From assembly GCA_003640385.1 (NCBI GenBank), contig RCAB01000171.1:1-64000 (forward strand): a DNA stretch of 64,000 bases. The letters are read 5' to 3'. The notes under the pieces were generated by a model, which worked only from the letters and a program-made list of their open reading frames with translations, was not told the DNA's origin and searched no databases. This document shows positions 52,029 to 64,000 of the stretch, piece after piece. The position numbers and the translations under genes are program-made. Each line of letters opens with the position of its first letter. Positions within the stretch are counted from its first letter, which is position 1. The DNA comes from Setaria digitata. Its lineage: Eukaryota; Nematoda; Chromadorea; Rhabditida; Setariidae.

Positions 52029-54597
52029 AATATCTATATAGTTTTAACTTAAAAAAAAAGTACAGCTCAAGTATAGTCGTCTTCTATCGATGCTTTCAAA
52101 TTGCATTGTTAATTCCTCATTTCTTTTTTTTTTTTTCTTTTTCAAACTCATCTGTTTAGCGTTCTTGTTTTGTTAGCTGCAAACTATTCAGTATCATTGG
52201 TCTCTGGTAGTTCTGAATCTTTAAAAAATTTTACAAAGAATTTGAGCGGATTCCTTGGGATAAAAATAGATCTGTTATCCAATTAAATTTTTGTTATGTG
52301 ACATGTATATTTCTTTCAGAGGTGATAATTTTTTGAGAAAAGCATACATTGTTTTCTTTTCCATACTGCATGATTATCATATTCAGTACATGTTTGATTT
52401 GTATTTTCTTTTTAGACTGACTATTAACCGGTGTAGTAAGTGATAGGGGTCTTGTAAAGTCAGCAATATATTACGCATTTAATAATTATATCCTTTCTGG
52501 TTTTGCGAAAATTAAGTAGTTATACAACAGTCGGTTACAAGTTTATATAATGAAATTAATAATCATGTTATGCGAATTATGCCATGAAATAAGACATAAA
52601 TACAAATTGCTGCAGCACTAGTTAGACAGGTTTTTCAAATTTTGCAGGACTTTCTTTAATATTTTAATTTTTTCAGGCAGTTTTACAAGATGAATATATA
52701 TATATAATTATTAAATGCGTAGTATATACATATACTATGTATATATATAGTCAGCAATAAATAAATAAATATATATATACATATATATGTCTTTTCGATT
52801 ATCGTATTCAGTGCAGTAATACTGGCGACTTGTAATTCTTAAAATCATAAACAGTTTTTTTGGGGATATTAACTTTTTTTTTTCTTGTATGATATTTGTT
52901 CATCCTTTGATTTAATTCATATATTGAGTGACATTTTTGATTTGTCACTGCTTCTATTGTTCGTTGATTGAAATCCTTTCTATAATCTACTGCCGAATGA
53001 ATGTAATTGTACGTCGTAATCTGTGATCACTAACCTATATTTATTCCTACTGGCATAATTTAAAGTTGTATGATGATGTTATCACTGAATTTCGATCTGT
53101 GTGTTGTGTTATATGTTAACGCTTACTTTAACTTCGTGCGTACCTCGTTGATTGATTCATGGGGAGATTAGGATTTTTGCCGAAAAGTGAATGCTTTTTA
53201 ACACCTTTCACGTAACCTGTTTTGAGCATTCCGGTATGATGTAGAAATATTCTGAAAATTCCGATGCGATGTAGAAGTTTTCTGAAAATAAATATTTAAT
53301 GGATCGTGAATGAAATATCAACTTTTTTTTCAGCATTTTTGAGCAGTGCTTGCTTGCAGTGGTTTCTGGAGAGCTACGTTTTAAGCTTCTCCCACAAATT
53401 TTATCTGAAATCGAGGTGAACCTATGCGAAATTATTAAATTTTTTTCACTTTTGAACCTATTTATTAAAATCTTTCTATACTTTTTGAAAGTTTCTTTTC
53501 TGTTTGGAATTTCACATGTAATTCGTTTCCAAATCATCAATACTTTTTTTCTCAATCTTTTTTGACATTTCCACTTTTTTCTCGAAATATTATTACCTCA
53601 CATATGCATATGAGAATGTTACTCATCTATGATCAAATTACGAATACATTATAATGCCCATCCAGTAGGTGCACCCGAAAGAAGTATGCTTAAAATTAAA
53701 ATTATGATAGATTAGAATAAAGGCAAGGAACTCTTAATGTAGCTTTTATTTCTAAATTGAACTTAATCAATATGAAACAATATTTATTTATTTCATAATA
53801 TGCATGTGTATATTTCTCTTTGTCTATGTTTCTGTTTTTGCGTGATTGATTTTTTATTAGCACTATTTGTTCAAAATGAAAAATCAGTTGGAATAGATTT
53901 TATTGCTCATATCATTATTGTTATCACTGTGAAGTGATCATGGTAAGTTATACATTAGTAAGATGTCATCTGTTTGTACTAATTTGTCGTTCATTAACAC
54001 CGGATTTATCCGTTTAATTTTTTATTTTCATGTTAATTAAAATTTGACTTATAATATTAATAAAAATGATATAGTAATGATAATAATGACAATAATAATG
54101 ATGGCAGTAGTTATATTTAATTTTATATATTTATAATTTTACTTCTTTTTTCCAAATAATATTTGGTAGCTTATTGTGCCATGTTTTAGTCTTAATTTTC
54201 GTGCAGTCTAATTTCTATGCATATTAGCATATTTTAGATCTAGTTTTACTTTTTTTCCCTTGAATTTTCGAAAGAATGTGACATTACATTTCGAACAATT
54301 TCTCGAATTGGACGTTCGTTTCGTTAGATTTGATGGCGATGCTTGTCCGTTCCTTTGATCGTAGTAATCTATTAACATTAGTGCTCAGGAATTTTTCCAT
54401 ATAGGGATGAAGAAGTAGTAGAAGTTTTAGAAATAATATCCGAAATGATTTGTTCACTGCTTTGGTATACAGATTTATGTTTATAATTATATCATGTATT
54501 TGCGTTTCGTATAACTATGCGATATTGTGTTATCTGTAATGGTCAGAAAAAAAATAGTCCGTTAATTACATCGATGAATATTTCAGATAATTATAAG
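52029..54597. other. 3' flank and intergenic region
   Basis: AT-rich with (TA)n tracts around 52690-52790. There is a 30-bp imperfect tandem repeat at 53228-53287. Frames at 53208-53565 overlap on both strands and show no family features; they were not accepted. Confidence 0.6.
53228..53287. repeat. 30-bp imperfect tandem repeat, two copies
   Basis: Units beginning ATTCCGGTATGATGTAG (53228) and ATTCCGATGCGATGTAG (53258), each ending in TTCTGAAA. Confidence 0.75.
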
Positions 54598-56610
54598 ATG
54601 ACATCGAATCCGACGCATGGAAGGTTACAGAATATATCCCAGACAAATGCTACCGGTTTAAAAGGATTTGATCCGTTAGCTAGTGTAAAGAATTTTCTGG
54701 ATGAGTTAGCAGCTGATCATAGTGGTCATAGGACTTCAGGTTATAATAGTTTTTATGATTTTTTTGTTTCATCACTAATTTATTGCATCCATTAAAACAA
54801 GAGAAAATTGCTGTTAAAATTACTCTTTCACTCCTTATTTGTTATCTCTTCTTTTTAGAGTTGTTCAGGTCATTATCACAAATGTAATTTTACAGTAATA
54901 GGCTAAAAATTTGAAAAGAATTGATAGCAGCTTTATTAGCAGTGGGGATTATTGTTTGAGGATTACTGTTTAAATCTACCAAAATATCTACTACAGAGCA
55001 TGCTGAGATGTAATCGAATTGTATTGGAATATGAAATTCAGCAATAGATAAATTTTAAAAATATCATCCTTAGGTATTCTTGTCAACTTAATATATTATG
55101 AAAGTGAAACGAATGAGCTTCAAATGTTGTTTCATTATTTAATTTTATACTTAATTTAGCACAGCTTCTGTTCTGCCATTTTTATTATTTAAGAAAAAAT
55201 TGTTTTTTGTTTTTTATAAAACAGTAAGAAGAAAGCATTATTTATTTATTTTTCTTTTTATTTTTGAAGACCATCACATGCACAATGGTGAAATAATGGT
55301 TGGCGATAGTGGGCATGAACATGAATCGCCTGCAATGGGACATTATCATATGGACGGAATGAATGATATGACGATTGGAAAAGGACATGATCATGTTGGT
55401 CATGGACATGGTAATCATGATATGAAGATGTGGTTTCATTTCGGTTGCCGCGAAACGATTTTATTCGAATTCTGGCAGATTAATTCGCTTCATGGTTAGT
55501 TCTTAAAAAGTAAAAAAAAAAAATTCATAGTATCAAATTTTCGGCATTAGTGTTAGCGAAATTTTATTCGAGAAGGAAAAAAAGCTTTTTTGTTTAATAA
55601 ATTTGAATATTGAGGATCCTCTTTTTTTTTCACAAATCATCAGTTAATCAATTTTATCTTCTCTATGTAAAAACCAAATAAGAATAACAAAATTTTAATT
55701 AAATGATAGCATAATGTGCTCGTTGCAAGTTGCAAGCAGTAATTTGTCGGTGGTAGTAATTACAGGTCTCTTGCTTTCCTGTTTGGTGATCTTCTTAATG
55801 GGTTGTTTATACGAATGGATTAAATGGTTCCGTGTTTATCTTCAGCTTTCTGCTGCAAGATGCCCGCCAAGTTGTCGTCATCCCAACAATATGAAACAAG
55901 GTGATATAAAACAAGATGATGATAAGCAAGATGACGATAAACGTGTTGAATCTGTTCAGTCATCCTTGTCAGCTCCTTTAACTATTACTCTACAACCTGG
56001 ATATCGGCAGGTTTCTACCACGAGGTTTGCTTAAATTTTTGATAATTGAAGAACAATATCGTTTTATATATATATTTCTAATTCTACAAATGTTACCAAT
56101 TTTTCCAAGGTATTTAATCGAATAAGGAAATAGTACAAAGAATCTATTTCTTGCGAAAATTGTCCTAAATTTAATGAACTCTGCTTGGGATTTAGTATTT
56201 TGTTTTGTTTTTTGTTTTTTTTTTTTGAAATGTAAAAATTAAAATCATGACCATTTTCTGTTTTTCAGGACAGGAAACGACGAGATTTCATTCACAGTAC
56301 GACTCATACAAGTGAGTATATCGAAGTTTAGTTTTTTTTTGTAAATCTCATATTAAAAATGTGGTATGCTGTGAAAGTAGTTTAAAAAGATTAATCACCT
56401 AATCATGAAAGGTTTTTACAGGCATCTCTTTATCTTGTTCAATTAATATTGGCATATTGGTTAATGCTTATTGCAATGACATACAATGTTTGGCTTACTG
56501 CAGCCGTAGTTATGGGTGCTGCTTTTGGACATTGGTTGTTTGCTATTTTAAAATGTTTTAATCCACAGACAGATGAACTAGATACATTTGCTACTGATGC
56601 TTGTCATTGA
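54598..56610 (+). CDS. CTR-family high-affinity copper transporter, 297 aa
   Basis: Trimeric plasma-membrane or endosomal channel for Cu(I). Five exons join in phase: 54598-54739, 55270-55494, 55730-56024, 56269-56311 and 56422-56610. The extracellular N-terminus (to about residue 105) is rich in His and Met (DHHMHNGEIM, MGHYHMDGMNDM, HDHVGHGHGNHDMKMW) for copper capture. The CTR signature WFHFGCRETILFEFW precedes TM1 (SVVVITGLLLSCLVIFLMG). TM2 holds the MxxxM copper motif (MLIAM) and TM3 the GxxxG packing motif (GAAFG). The C-terminus ends in Cys-His, like the HCH metal-binding tail of CTR1. The cytosolic loop between TM1 and TM2 is long and contains a duplicated acidic KQDDDKQDDDK run. The start ATG follows an ATTTCAG acceptor by 12 bases. 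The acceptor of exon 3 (GTTGCAAG) is weak but is the only one that keeps frame. Confidence 0.9.
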
Positions 56611-57675
56611 GGAAAGCTTTTCCTCTCCAGATTATTCATTTAGTAATAGTTCGCTCGTAATTTATTTAGTATAACATTAGAAAGCTTCCACTTTTTTGTT
56701 CTACAGTTTTCTCTTCCAGACTTGTCCACCTCTTAGTTCCTCCAGTCACGTGTTCATCCGTTAACAGACCTTACTGATGTTAATCATGATATATCAGTTA
56801 GGATATTTCTTCTCTTACTTTCTTCATGTCCCTTTTGTCGGCATATTCTTTGTTGTTTGAGTTCTAGACTTCCCTTACTTAATCTCTATATTATTTAATT
56901 TCATAATTTCTTATGTCTAATATTTCTTGTGCAGCAAATTAGCGCCTCTGGCAAAATCATAATCAGCAATTCATATTTCCACAGTACTTCCTATTTCTTT
57001 TTTGGCTAGCTTTTTCCATTTATGTTTTTACATTCCGTTTTTTTTTTTTTTTTTTTTTTGAATAGTAAAAGTATCACGAGTTCTGTCGAAATTTCGTTTT
57101 GCAAATTATCATTAATTTATGAATTCGTCGCGGATGATATTCAGTTATACGGTTTCGCTGAACATCTCAGTATGCTTAGCTTGCCGATTCTGTGACCTTT
57201 TAAAGGAAATAAATTGTCTTAATAAACTATTTTGTAAGTCCTTAAGTGAGAATTTCGATAATAACGTTAACTTTGAGATTAGATTTTTGGAAATACCACT
57301 TCAATGAATGCTTCCAATGAGAGAAATTATTGTTGAAAATATAGGAAGCAAGCCCAAAAAACATTCAGAAAAAATTTTCTAAAATTGCCTTTCGTAAGAG
57401 TTGAAAGGTTTCCAGTTGCTGTCTGTGGCTGTATATAAAGAAATAAAGCAAATTATATTGAATTTTATTTACAGCGGTTGTCGGAAGCACCACTACAACA
57501 TTAAAACTTCATAAAGTTTAGTTTTTAGAAACAGGTTGACAGAAAAGAATGGAAAATCAGAGAATTTAGTGTTTTGTACATTAAAAGACTTCATACTGCC
57601 TAAATCTAATTCCTTTGGAAAGGTCGTTCCCATCACAGCATCATAAAATACCATCTGAAAAGGGACATCAACTTC
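56611..57675. other. convergent 3' flanks of the copper transporter and VPS41
   Basis: About 1.06 kb between the two stop codons. Poly(A) candidates are AATAAA at 57221-57226 on the plus strand and, for VPS41, AATAAA on the minus strand at 57464-57469. A T run lies at about 57038-57059. A 62-codon frame at 57119-57307 is unsupported. Confidence 0.6.
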
Positions 57676-60600
57676 CTAACGTTTCCCATATGGATGTAAT
57701 CCAAAACATATAGGGCAGGTACCACTTTCTGTCACTGTTCGTTCATCCGAATGAGGCATATGTAGGCAACGAGCATGTACTAAATGTCCACAACCATAAA
57801 TAATGATATCATAGTTTGTATGTCTGCAATCAGTAGATCTTTTGCACTGCAGCAAAGCTGTCCTGAAAGTAATTTGCTTGATTAACCAACGGAATTCAAT
57901 TCTCCAAATTGAATTAGTCTGAAAATGCAAAGGGGGTCTGACTTGCATATAGTGCAGTATTCGTCCAAGTCCACGAAAGTTGAACGTTTACGAATTGATA
58001 AATATTTCTCGAAAAGTTGGCTACTATCGCTTTCTGTTACTTGCAAACAACCACGCTGCATTTGTACAAGTAATTCGTAGTCACGTAAAATTTTTACTAA
58101 TAAATTCCGTAAACCAGGAATATTCATTTGTTCTGGGATCTAAAAACCAGAAAGGATTTTTTTTTAATAATTAAATAAACAAATATTCGAAGCATCGAGT
58201 AACAGAAAAGCAAAACTTTCTCGAAAAGAGTTCGAGTGAACTTGAATGAAATCAATTTTGTAAAAAAACGAAGGTTTTTGTGGTGTACGACTTCAGAGTC
58301 AAAATAAAGTCTACAAGTAACATTAAATCATTTTCAGTGTTTTTCTTTCATTTACTAAAATGTTAAGAATAAAAAAAAAAAATTCTTCAATTATTAAAAT
58401 GTCATTTATTAAAATATTAACGCATAATGGAAACTCTGAACTTATTTTTTTCTACAAATCTCTTCAATTTTTTAATTTTAAAAATCATATAAGTGATAAG
58501 GACACCCTCCATTAATATTTTCTCCAAAACAAAAAGAATTAAATTCTTAAAATAGCTTATAAGAACAAGGTATTCAAAAACTCAAAGAAAAAAAGGACCT
58601 TCTCAATAATGTTTAGTGGATTAACGTATTTTCCAGCGGTATTCAACAGCTCTGTAATATGGTCCGGTTTTCTCACAGCCGCATCAACCAATGAATTCCA
58701 CAAATCACAGTCATCATTTTCACGGCAGAAGTCGACTGCACTATCAATTCGACCAAGCTTATTTACAAGTAAATCTAATGCTTTTATACGATTTCCACTT
58801 CTTCCCAGCAGATAAACCATCTATAATTTATAGAATGACAATTGGAACCATTTCACACGCACTTATAAAAAAATAACCAGAAATGTTGAACCGAAGAAAA
58901 CTTAAGAAACGCTAAATCCAAATAAACCTCATTGATATATTGCTTCTTTTCACAGATATCAATAGCTTTTGCTATATCATAGATTGCTGTTTTTCGGAGG
59001 AATGGTAAAAGAAGCTGCGGCTCATTCTCAGCATATAATTGTATTGCAAAATCGACAAATTCCTCTCCTTCATTCCTCTCGAAAAGACTGTTCAAATATG
59101 TTATCTGAAACATATTAAACTAATGTATTTGTTGGGAAGACAATCTAATTTTCTCCTTTCCTCGATATCCTAAAAACTGGACATAAGACAGAAAACAAAA
59201 TAAACCTGCAACTTCGGATAATCCGCCAGCTCTGCAAGAATTGTTTTCGTTGGAAGACTTCCAACATTTTCACTTAACAACCGTACTGTTAAATTCGAAT
59301 CGATATTCACCAGTTTTGTCAAATCACTTTTAACCTAAACACGAACTAATTTATTTAACTTTCATCTGCTTCATTTCTATTCTCGGACATAAAATGTCTG
59401 ATCTCACAACATCTCCAGAACCAAAGCCACATTCTAAGGAGTAGCACAGATTATTTAACTAGTTCCTAAAGTATTATTTTAACGCTATACTTGAACCAAC
59501 AATAAATCTTTCAGATAAATAGAAATGAGTGCAAAAAGGATGCATAGGCCAACGGAAGATAAATCGAAATGTAGAACATTTACAAGGTCGAAGAGGTGAT
59601 ACTTTTCGATGACTTGAAAAACAGTTTTGTCATTTAGCATAATATAAAGCATTAATGCTTTATCATATTTCCGCTCGTATAAATAAAGTCGAGCCAAAGA
59701 TCGATAAATAGCTACAGCATCATTTTCCGACAGTGGATTTGCATTTTCATGTAATATTCGTTTCATTGCCATATCCGTTAATGCACCTAAGCTGCCATAA
59801 ATTCCATATGAAACAAAAAATTTTATCCTCTCCATCTTATTATTTGAAATCTACGTATATTACAGATGGGAAAAAATTATGAATGCAGTAAATGAATTTA
59901 TAAGTGATGAGTAATGAAAGTACTAACCTACTCGAAATAAATCAGGATTCCAGGCTTTAATTAAATTATAGAATAAAATTGGATGATTATGTAATGCAGC
60001 GATCAATACACATTGGTAACATTCCGGTTCGAGTTGTGGATCTCTTGTCGGAAGATACTTTGCCACTTGAAGGACCACATTATTATGTTCAAATTCATTT
60101 ACATAATATTCCCACAGATCTTTTTGACGTCCACAAATCTGAATGAGTAGGATTTTTCGAATTTTTTTTCTTTTTTTTTTTTTGATAGCATTGAATAACT
60201 GGGATAATTTTAAAAATTTTATGTATTTCAAAAAAAAAAAAAAATCAGAAGAGCAAAAAATTAAATCAGAATAGATTCAAGAATCCAGCTCAACAGCTCC
60301 CTTGTTTTTTGAATTCTTTTACGCAAAAACCATTAAAAATGATCATATTCAGCGTGTGATTTGGTTCCAGTGCACATTTAAAAGAGAGAAAAAAAACAAA
60401 ATGATATAGAGTAAGATATAGGTGATAGGAAATTAATTCTGTGATAATGGAATATAGTTCTTATATAAACTCAGAGAAAATGCAACAAAATTTCTGAACA
60501 AACTTCTTTCAAATTTGCTGCAGCTTCGGCAAAACGTTTCTCCTCGATGAGAGAGCTCAGATAACGTCTTCCAATATCAACAGGATCTAAATGCTCAAGC

Positions 60601-63600
60601 TGATCTCTGTGCTCACTTGCGTATTGCATTGCTTCACAAAGTAAGTCATTTTCCAAGTACCATCGTACTCGATCATCTGCTGAACATGGCTGCGCCTTCA
60701 ACATATATTACGATAAATATTAGTAATCAGACATAAATGGGACAACTGTAACGGGAAATTCTGATATAATTATACACTTCTATCAAATTCTGAAAGAAAG
60801 AAAAAATTGTTTACTACGGCTATAAAAATTAAGCTTGCGTGAAAACAGAACGTAAAAGTTAGCATGAGTTTAACAAAAAAAGAAAAAAATTTTTTTTGAT
60901 CATTTTCGAGTGCAGATTGTCTCAGCTCTAACTATGATAGGCATTACGCTGTACCTAGAAACAAATGCTACAGTGAAACTATTAACTATAAATTGAATTA
61001 TTCCCATTCGAATATTAAAATTAATGATAATAAACTGCATTGGAAATTAGGCAATTCTGCTTTATTACTTTGCGCAATATCAGCCACAAATAAAAACGCA
61101 GAATATCAGTGGATATCAATACAAAAATTAAGGAGAAAATTTAAAAAGGAGAAAGAAAATTAACCTCAATGAATTCTTGACACCCAAGCAAAAAGTATAC
61201 ATTTTCATATGGAAGACAAGACATATGAAACGATGTTAGATTGCTACGATCGCAGGTGTACATTTCGATCCTGTCTTCGGTTGTTAGATTAAACGTGTTT
61301 GAATCTTCTGGTTCAAGCAATGCCAGTACCATCTCACATTCATTTTGAGCAGTCTTGAAATACAAAAAGAAAATGGAAATGAACCTTAGTTATCTATTTT
61401 TCATTCTACACTTCCTACTAAAACACTTGAGAGCAGTTCTGAAATACGACAGAGATGGCTGTAAAAAATGAAAGATGGTAGACACTTCCCTTTAACAAGA
61501 ACTTCTTGGAAAGTAAACGAATAAATTAAAATTTAAGGCAATTGAATAATAAATATACAGTTCGCTAAAATTTTTTCGAAACCTTCCCAGCAAATTCGGT
61601 GCAAGACTAGCAAAAATTACTCCTTCATAATTCTTAGCATATATTTACAACATTTCAATGGGCCAGACTTCACGGCAAAAGCTTACTGAATAAAACTAAA
61701 TAAATAAATAAATCCCTAAGTAAGTAACTAAATAAATCCCTATCTCCCTATCCAAATAAGAAATTAATGCTCTGCTCTAAATATTGCAAAAAAAAAAGTG
61801 TACAAAACGAAAAACCACATACATTTTGAACAGCTCCTTTCTTCATTCCGAAAACTGTAATTTCCTTCCAAAAGGATGATTTATCATCACTAAGAGTAAA
61901 AGAAATATCAGCTACATATGTATCGAACTTCCACACATAATGTACTTCCACTTGTTTCATTTCGATCGATGAGACTTCCTCAACAAATTTATGAAATAAA
62001 ATCTATGATCTAACACTGTTTAATGCATTAAAAAAGAAACCTTTAAAAGCATACCTGTGACAGAGGTGTATCGATAACTCTGCATACGGAAACAGTATCG
62101 TACCATCCAATTGCCAGAGTTTCACCGTTGATCCAACAATGTGACGGACGTGCTTTAATAGCAACTGTTGACTCTTTTTCATGCGTTGGTTGAATTAATG
62201 CAATTAAGTGGTTTGCATTCCGGAAATAAAATAAAAGAGAGTTTTCAGCGCCGAAATAAATTCCAAATTCCTTGTCATTTCCTACCAATAATACTGTCCC
62301 TCCAAAAAAAGGCTATTAAACAATCTGCTTTAATTTACCAGCCCGAATTGGCATCAGCGACAATTACGTAATTTAGATAATTTCTTATAATCATTTCATG
62401 TTGAAAGGAAAAAGAGAAAAGAATACAAAAATTTAATGAAGTTTAGGAGTATAAACTACATCATCAAATTCAATCACTGTGCCGAATAACGCCTGTACCA
62501 AATTAATACTAATAAATTGTAAAGGAGAGACTGAATGTGAAATAAAGAAACTTTAAAAGATGAGGCTAGAGGTTACCAAAATGCTTACTTATCAAATATT
62601 CTAGTGCCTGTTTCATTAGTAAAAGCAATATAACGATCTTGCCAAGAAACTTGCGTAATCATTCCATCGCAATCCATGCCTTCATATAATACCTGAACCG
62701 AAAAAAGAACAGGGTGAAAATATAATTTGGTTTTGAATGTATGATGAAACGCTTAAAACGCTTAACTGGAAGTGAAAAACTGAAAGATGAGAATGGATAT
62801 AAAACTTCGGCACTTATTTCTTTATAGAGGATTGAAGAAATACCAATAAGGATAAAAAATCTTATTTTTTTTATCCTTATTGACTAATTCTTTTCTCTAT
62901 TTATAATGAGGGAGATTTGAGATAAGAAAATGAATATATACAGAGACTGGTAATATCGTACATTTCATCCATTACCACGAAATTCATCAGTATATGATCT
63001 AATTCTTTCTGGTCCGTTCACTGTTTATAACACAGATAAGGTTTGAAGCAGAATAGTCAACGAAAATTGAATTTATATAACACTAGATAAAATACAAAAG
63101 AAATGATAATAAAAAAAAAAATTCAGTGTTGATGTTCATATATAATTTTCTGAAAAGAAGCCAACCTTTTCCTTATAATTCCCGAAAAATGTTCTCTGAT
63201 GTAGTAGGAGATTCCTTTCACCAGTTACAAACATATGTCCTGAACCGCGTTTCGTGAAATCTGGATCTATTGCCACTGATCGAGCAGCTAGTTTTAAATC
63301 CACAATCTAACAAACATGATAATATGATTCGCATGATTTTGCAAGTGAAAAAAGAGAAGAATTATGAAAGACTTTTAAACGATTCATGAACAAAAAGAAG
63401 ATCATTTGAAAAAAACAAAAAGAAGACATTTTATTTCATAAAATGAAATACAATTCGATATGAACTCTCTAGCGGTCTAATAATTAATGTATGCTTTTAT
63501 AATTTCTTAATAACAATGCTTAACACACACTGTCAGTGAAAATTATTTCCAAAAGATACTATTACATTAAATTTTTTGTCATATGGAATAAAATCAGACT

Positions 63601-63996
63601 ACAACCAGTGCGAATGTTATTTTAGTAACTTACTTTTTAATATTTCGATTCATTTACGATAGGAAAAGAAAAAATAAAATACAGTATATGAATGAGTGTA
63701 CAACGTTACCAACATCTCACCTATTCCTGCATTAGAAGTCTTAAAGATACTATTAGATTAAAAAGCATCTTATAAAGTTTTGTTCATGTTTCCATAGAAA
63801 TAAACTATGTTCTAAAATTTTTTGGAAAATTCAGATGCTGACATTGTAAAAACTGTTTATCAAACAATACCTGGGCAAGTTCGAAAGAAGTAATTCCTCC
63901 GACGCTAATTCGAGCATCCTGTGAGCAGCTAACGAAATATGATCCGGTTCGATCAATCGATATTTTTGTAACAGGGCATCGATGGTGGCGTGCCGT
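57676..63996 (-). CDS. vps-41: VPS41, HOPS tethering complex subunit (5' end beyond window)
   Basis: VPS41 links Rab7-positive late endosomes and lysosomes (and AP-3 carriers) to the HOPS tether before fusion. Minus-strand exons in order: 63996-63871, 63306-63166, 62692-62589, about 62220-62055, 61978-61823, 61353-61165, 60695-60504, 60138-59928, 59786-59491, 59334-59206, 59104-58928, 58820-58599, 58139-57943 and 57862-57676. All listed junctions keep phase except the 5' edge of the fourth. Features: N-terminal beta-propeller (SYFVSCSQDARISV, VTGERNLLLHQR, VLYEGMDC, LAIGWYDTVSVCRVID); a clathrin-heavy-chain-type helical repeat region (LWEYYVNEF, KYLPTRDPQLEPE, LYLYERKYDKALMLYIML, LLPFLRKTA, NIPGLRNLLVKILRDYELL); and a C-terminal RING-H2 finger with CTIC, CGHLVHARC and CPIC ligands, ending HPYGKR. 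The first roughly 70 residues are missing off the right edge. Confidence 0.9.
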
Positions 63997-64000
63997 CTAA

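Noticed and set aside
53208..53565. 115-residue minus-strand frame opposite a 71-residue plus frame
   Set aside because: No splice-consistent neighbours, no motif, and it overlaps the 30-bp tandem repeat.
35764..56610. Operon of the three plus-strand genes
   Set aside because: Gaps of about 3.9 and 2.6 kb are far larger than typical nematode operon spacing, and no SL2-type arrangement is visible.

Overview
The window is nuclear DNA from an animal with an AT-rich genome. A parasitic nematode, probably a clade III (spirurid or filarial-type) worm, fits best. The reasons are small exons with TTTNAG acceptors, AT-rich introns of about 50 bp to 1.3 kb, an ALR-1-like homeodomain gene of nematode type, and nematode-style orphan membrane and secreted proteins. 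The species assignment is inference; I could not search a database.

Layout. 1-15.7 kb: a gene-poor, very AT-rich stretch with simple repeats, including about 170 TC units and an unbroken run of 360 T. 15.8-21.7 kb (+): an eight-exon aristaless-type paired-like homeobox gene (alr-1/ARX class, 554 aa, polyQ tract, Groucho-type motif). 25.3-26.7 kb (-): an orphan secreted glycoprotein of 211 aa. 29.3-31.0 kb (-): a complete four-exon, four-transmembrane orphan of 203 aa, with a probable, less well resolved relative at 33.2-34.8 kb (-). 35.6-45.3 kb (+): a large TANGO1/MIA3-type gene with a lumenal SH3-like domain, an unusual histidine-rich block, a transmembrane segment, coiled coils and a proline-rich tail. 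49.2-52.0 kb (+): a calcium-activated nucleotidase (apyrase, CANT1/apy-1 family, 385 aa). 54.6-56.6 kb (+): a CTR-family copper transporter (297 aa). 57.7-64.0 kb (-): VPS41 of the HOPS complex, with its 5' end beyond the window.

The 35-64 kb block is dense with membrane-trafficking and secretory-pathway genes: ER export of large cargo, ER/Golgi nucleotide hydrolysis, copper uptake and late-endosome fusion. The intergenic distances (1-4 kb) do not suggest an operon. Exon models were built by hand. Reading phase was checked across every junction I list, and exceptions are stated.

Assembly quality matters here. Seven of the eight single N bases sit exactly between two near-identical copies of roughly 50-180 bp, which looks like contig overlaps that were never merged. 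One of these duplicates a TANGO1 coding exon, and the two copies differ by an Ile/Val codon.
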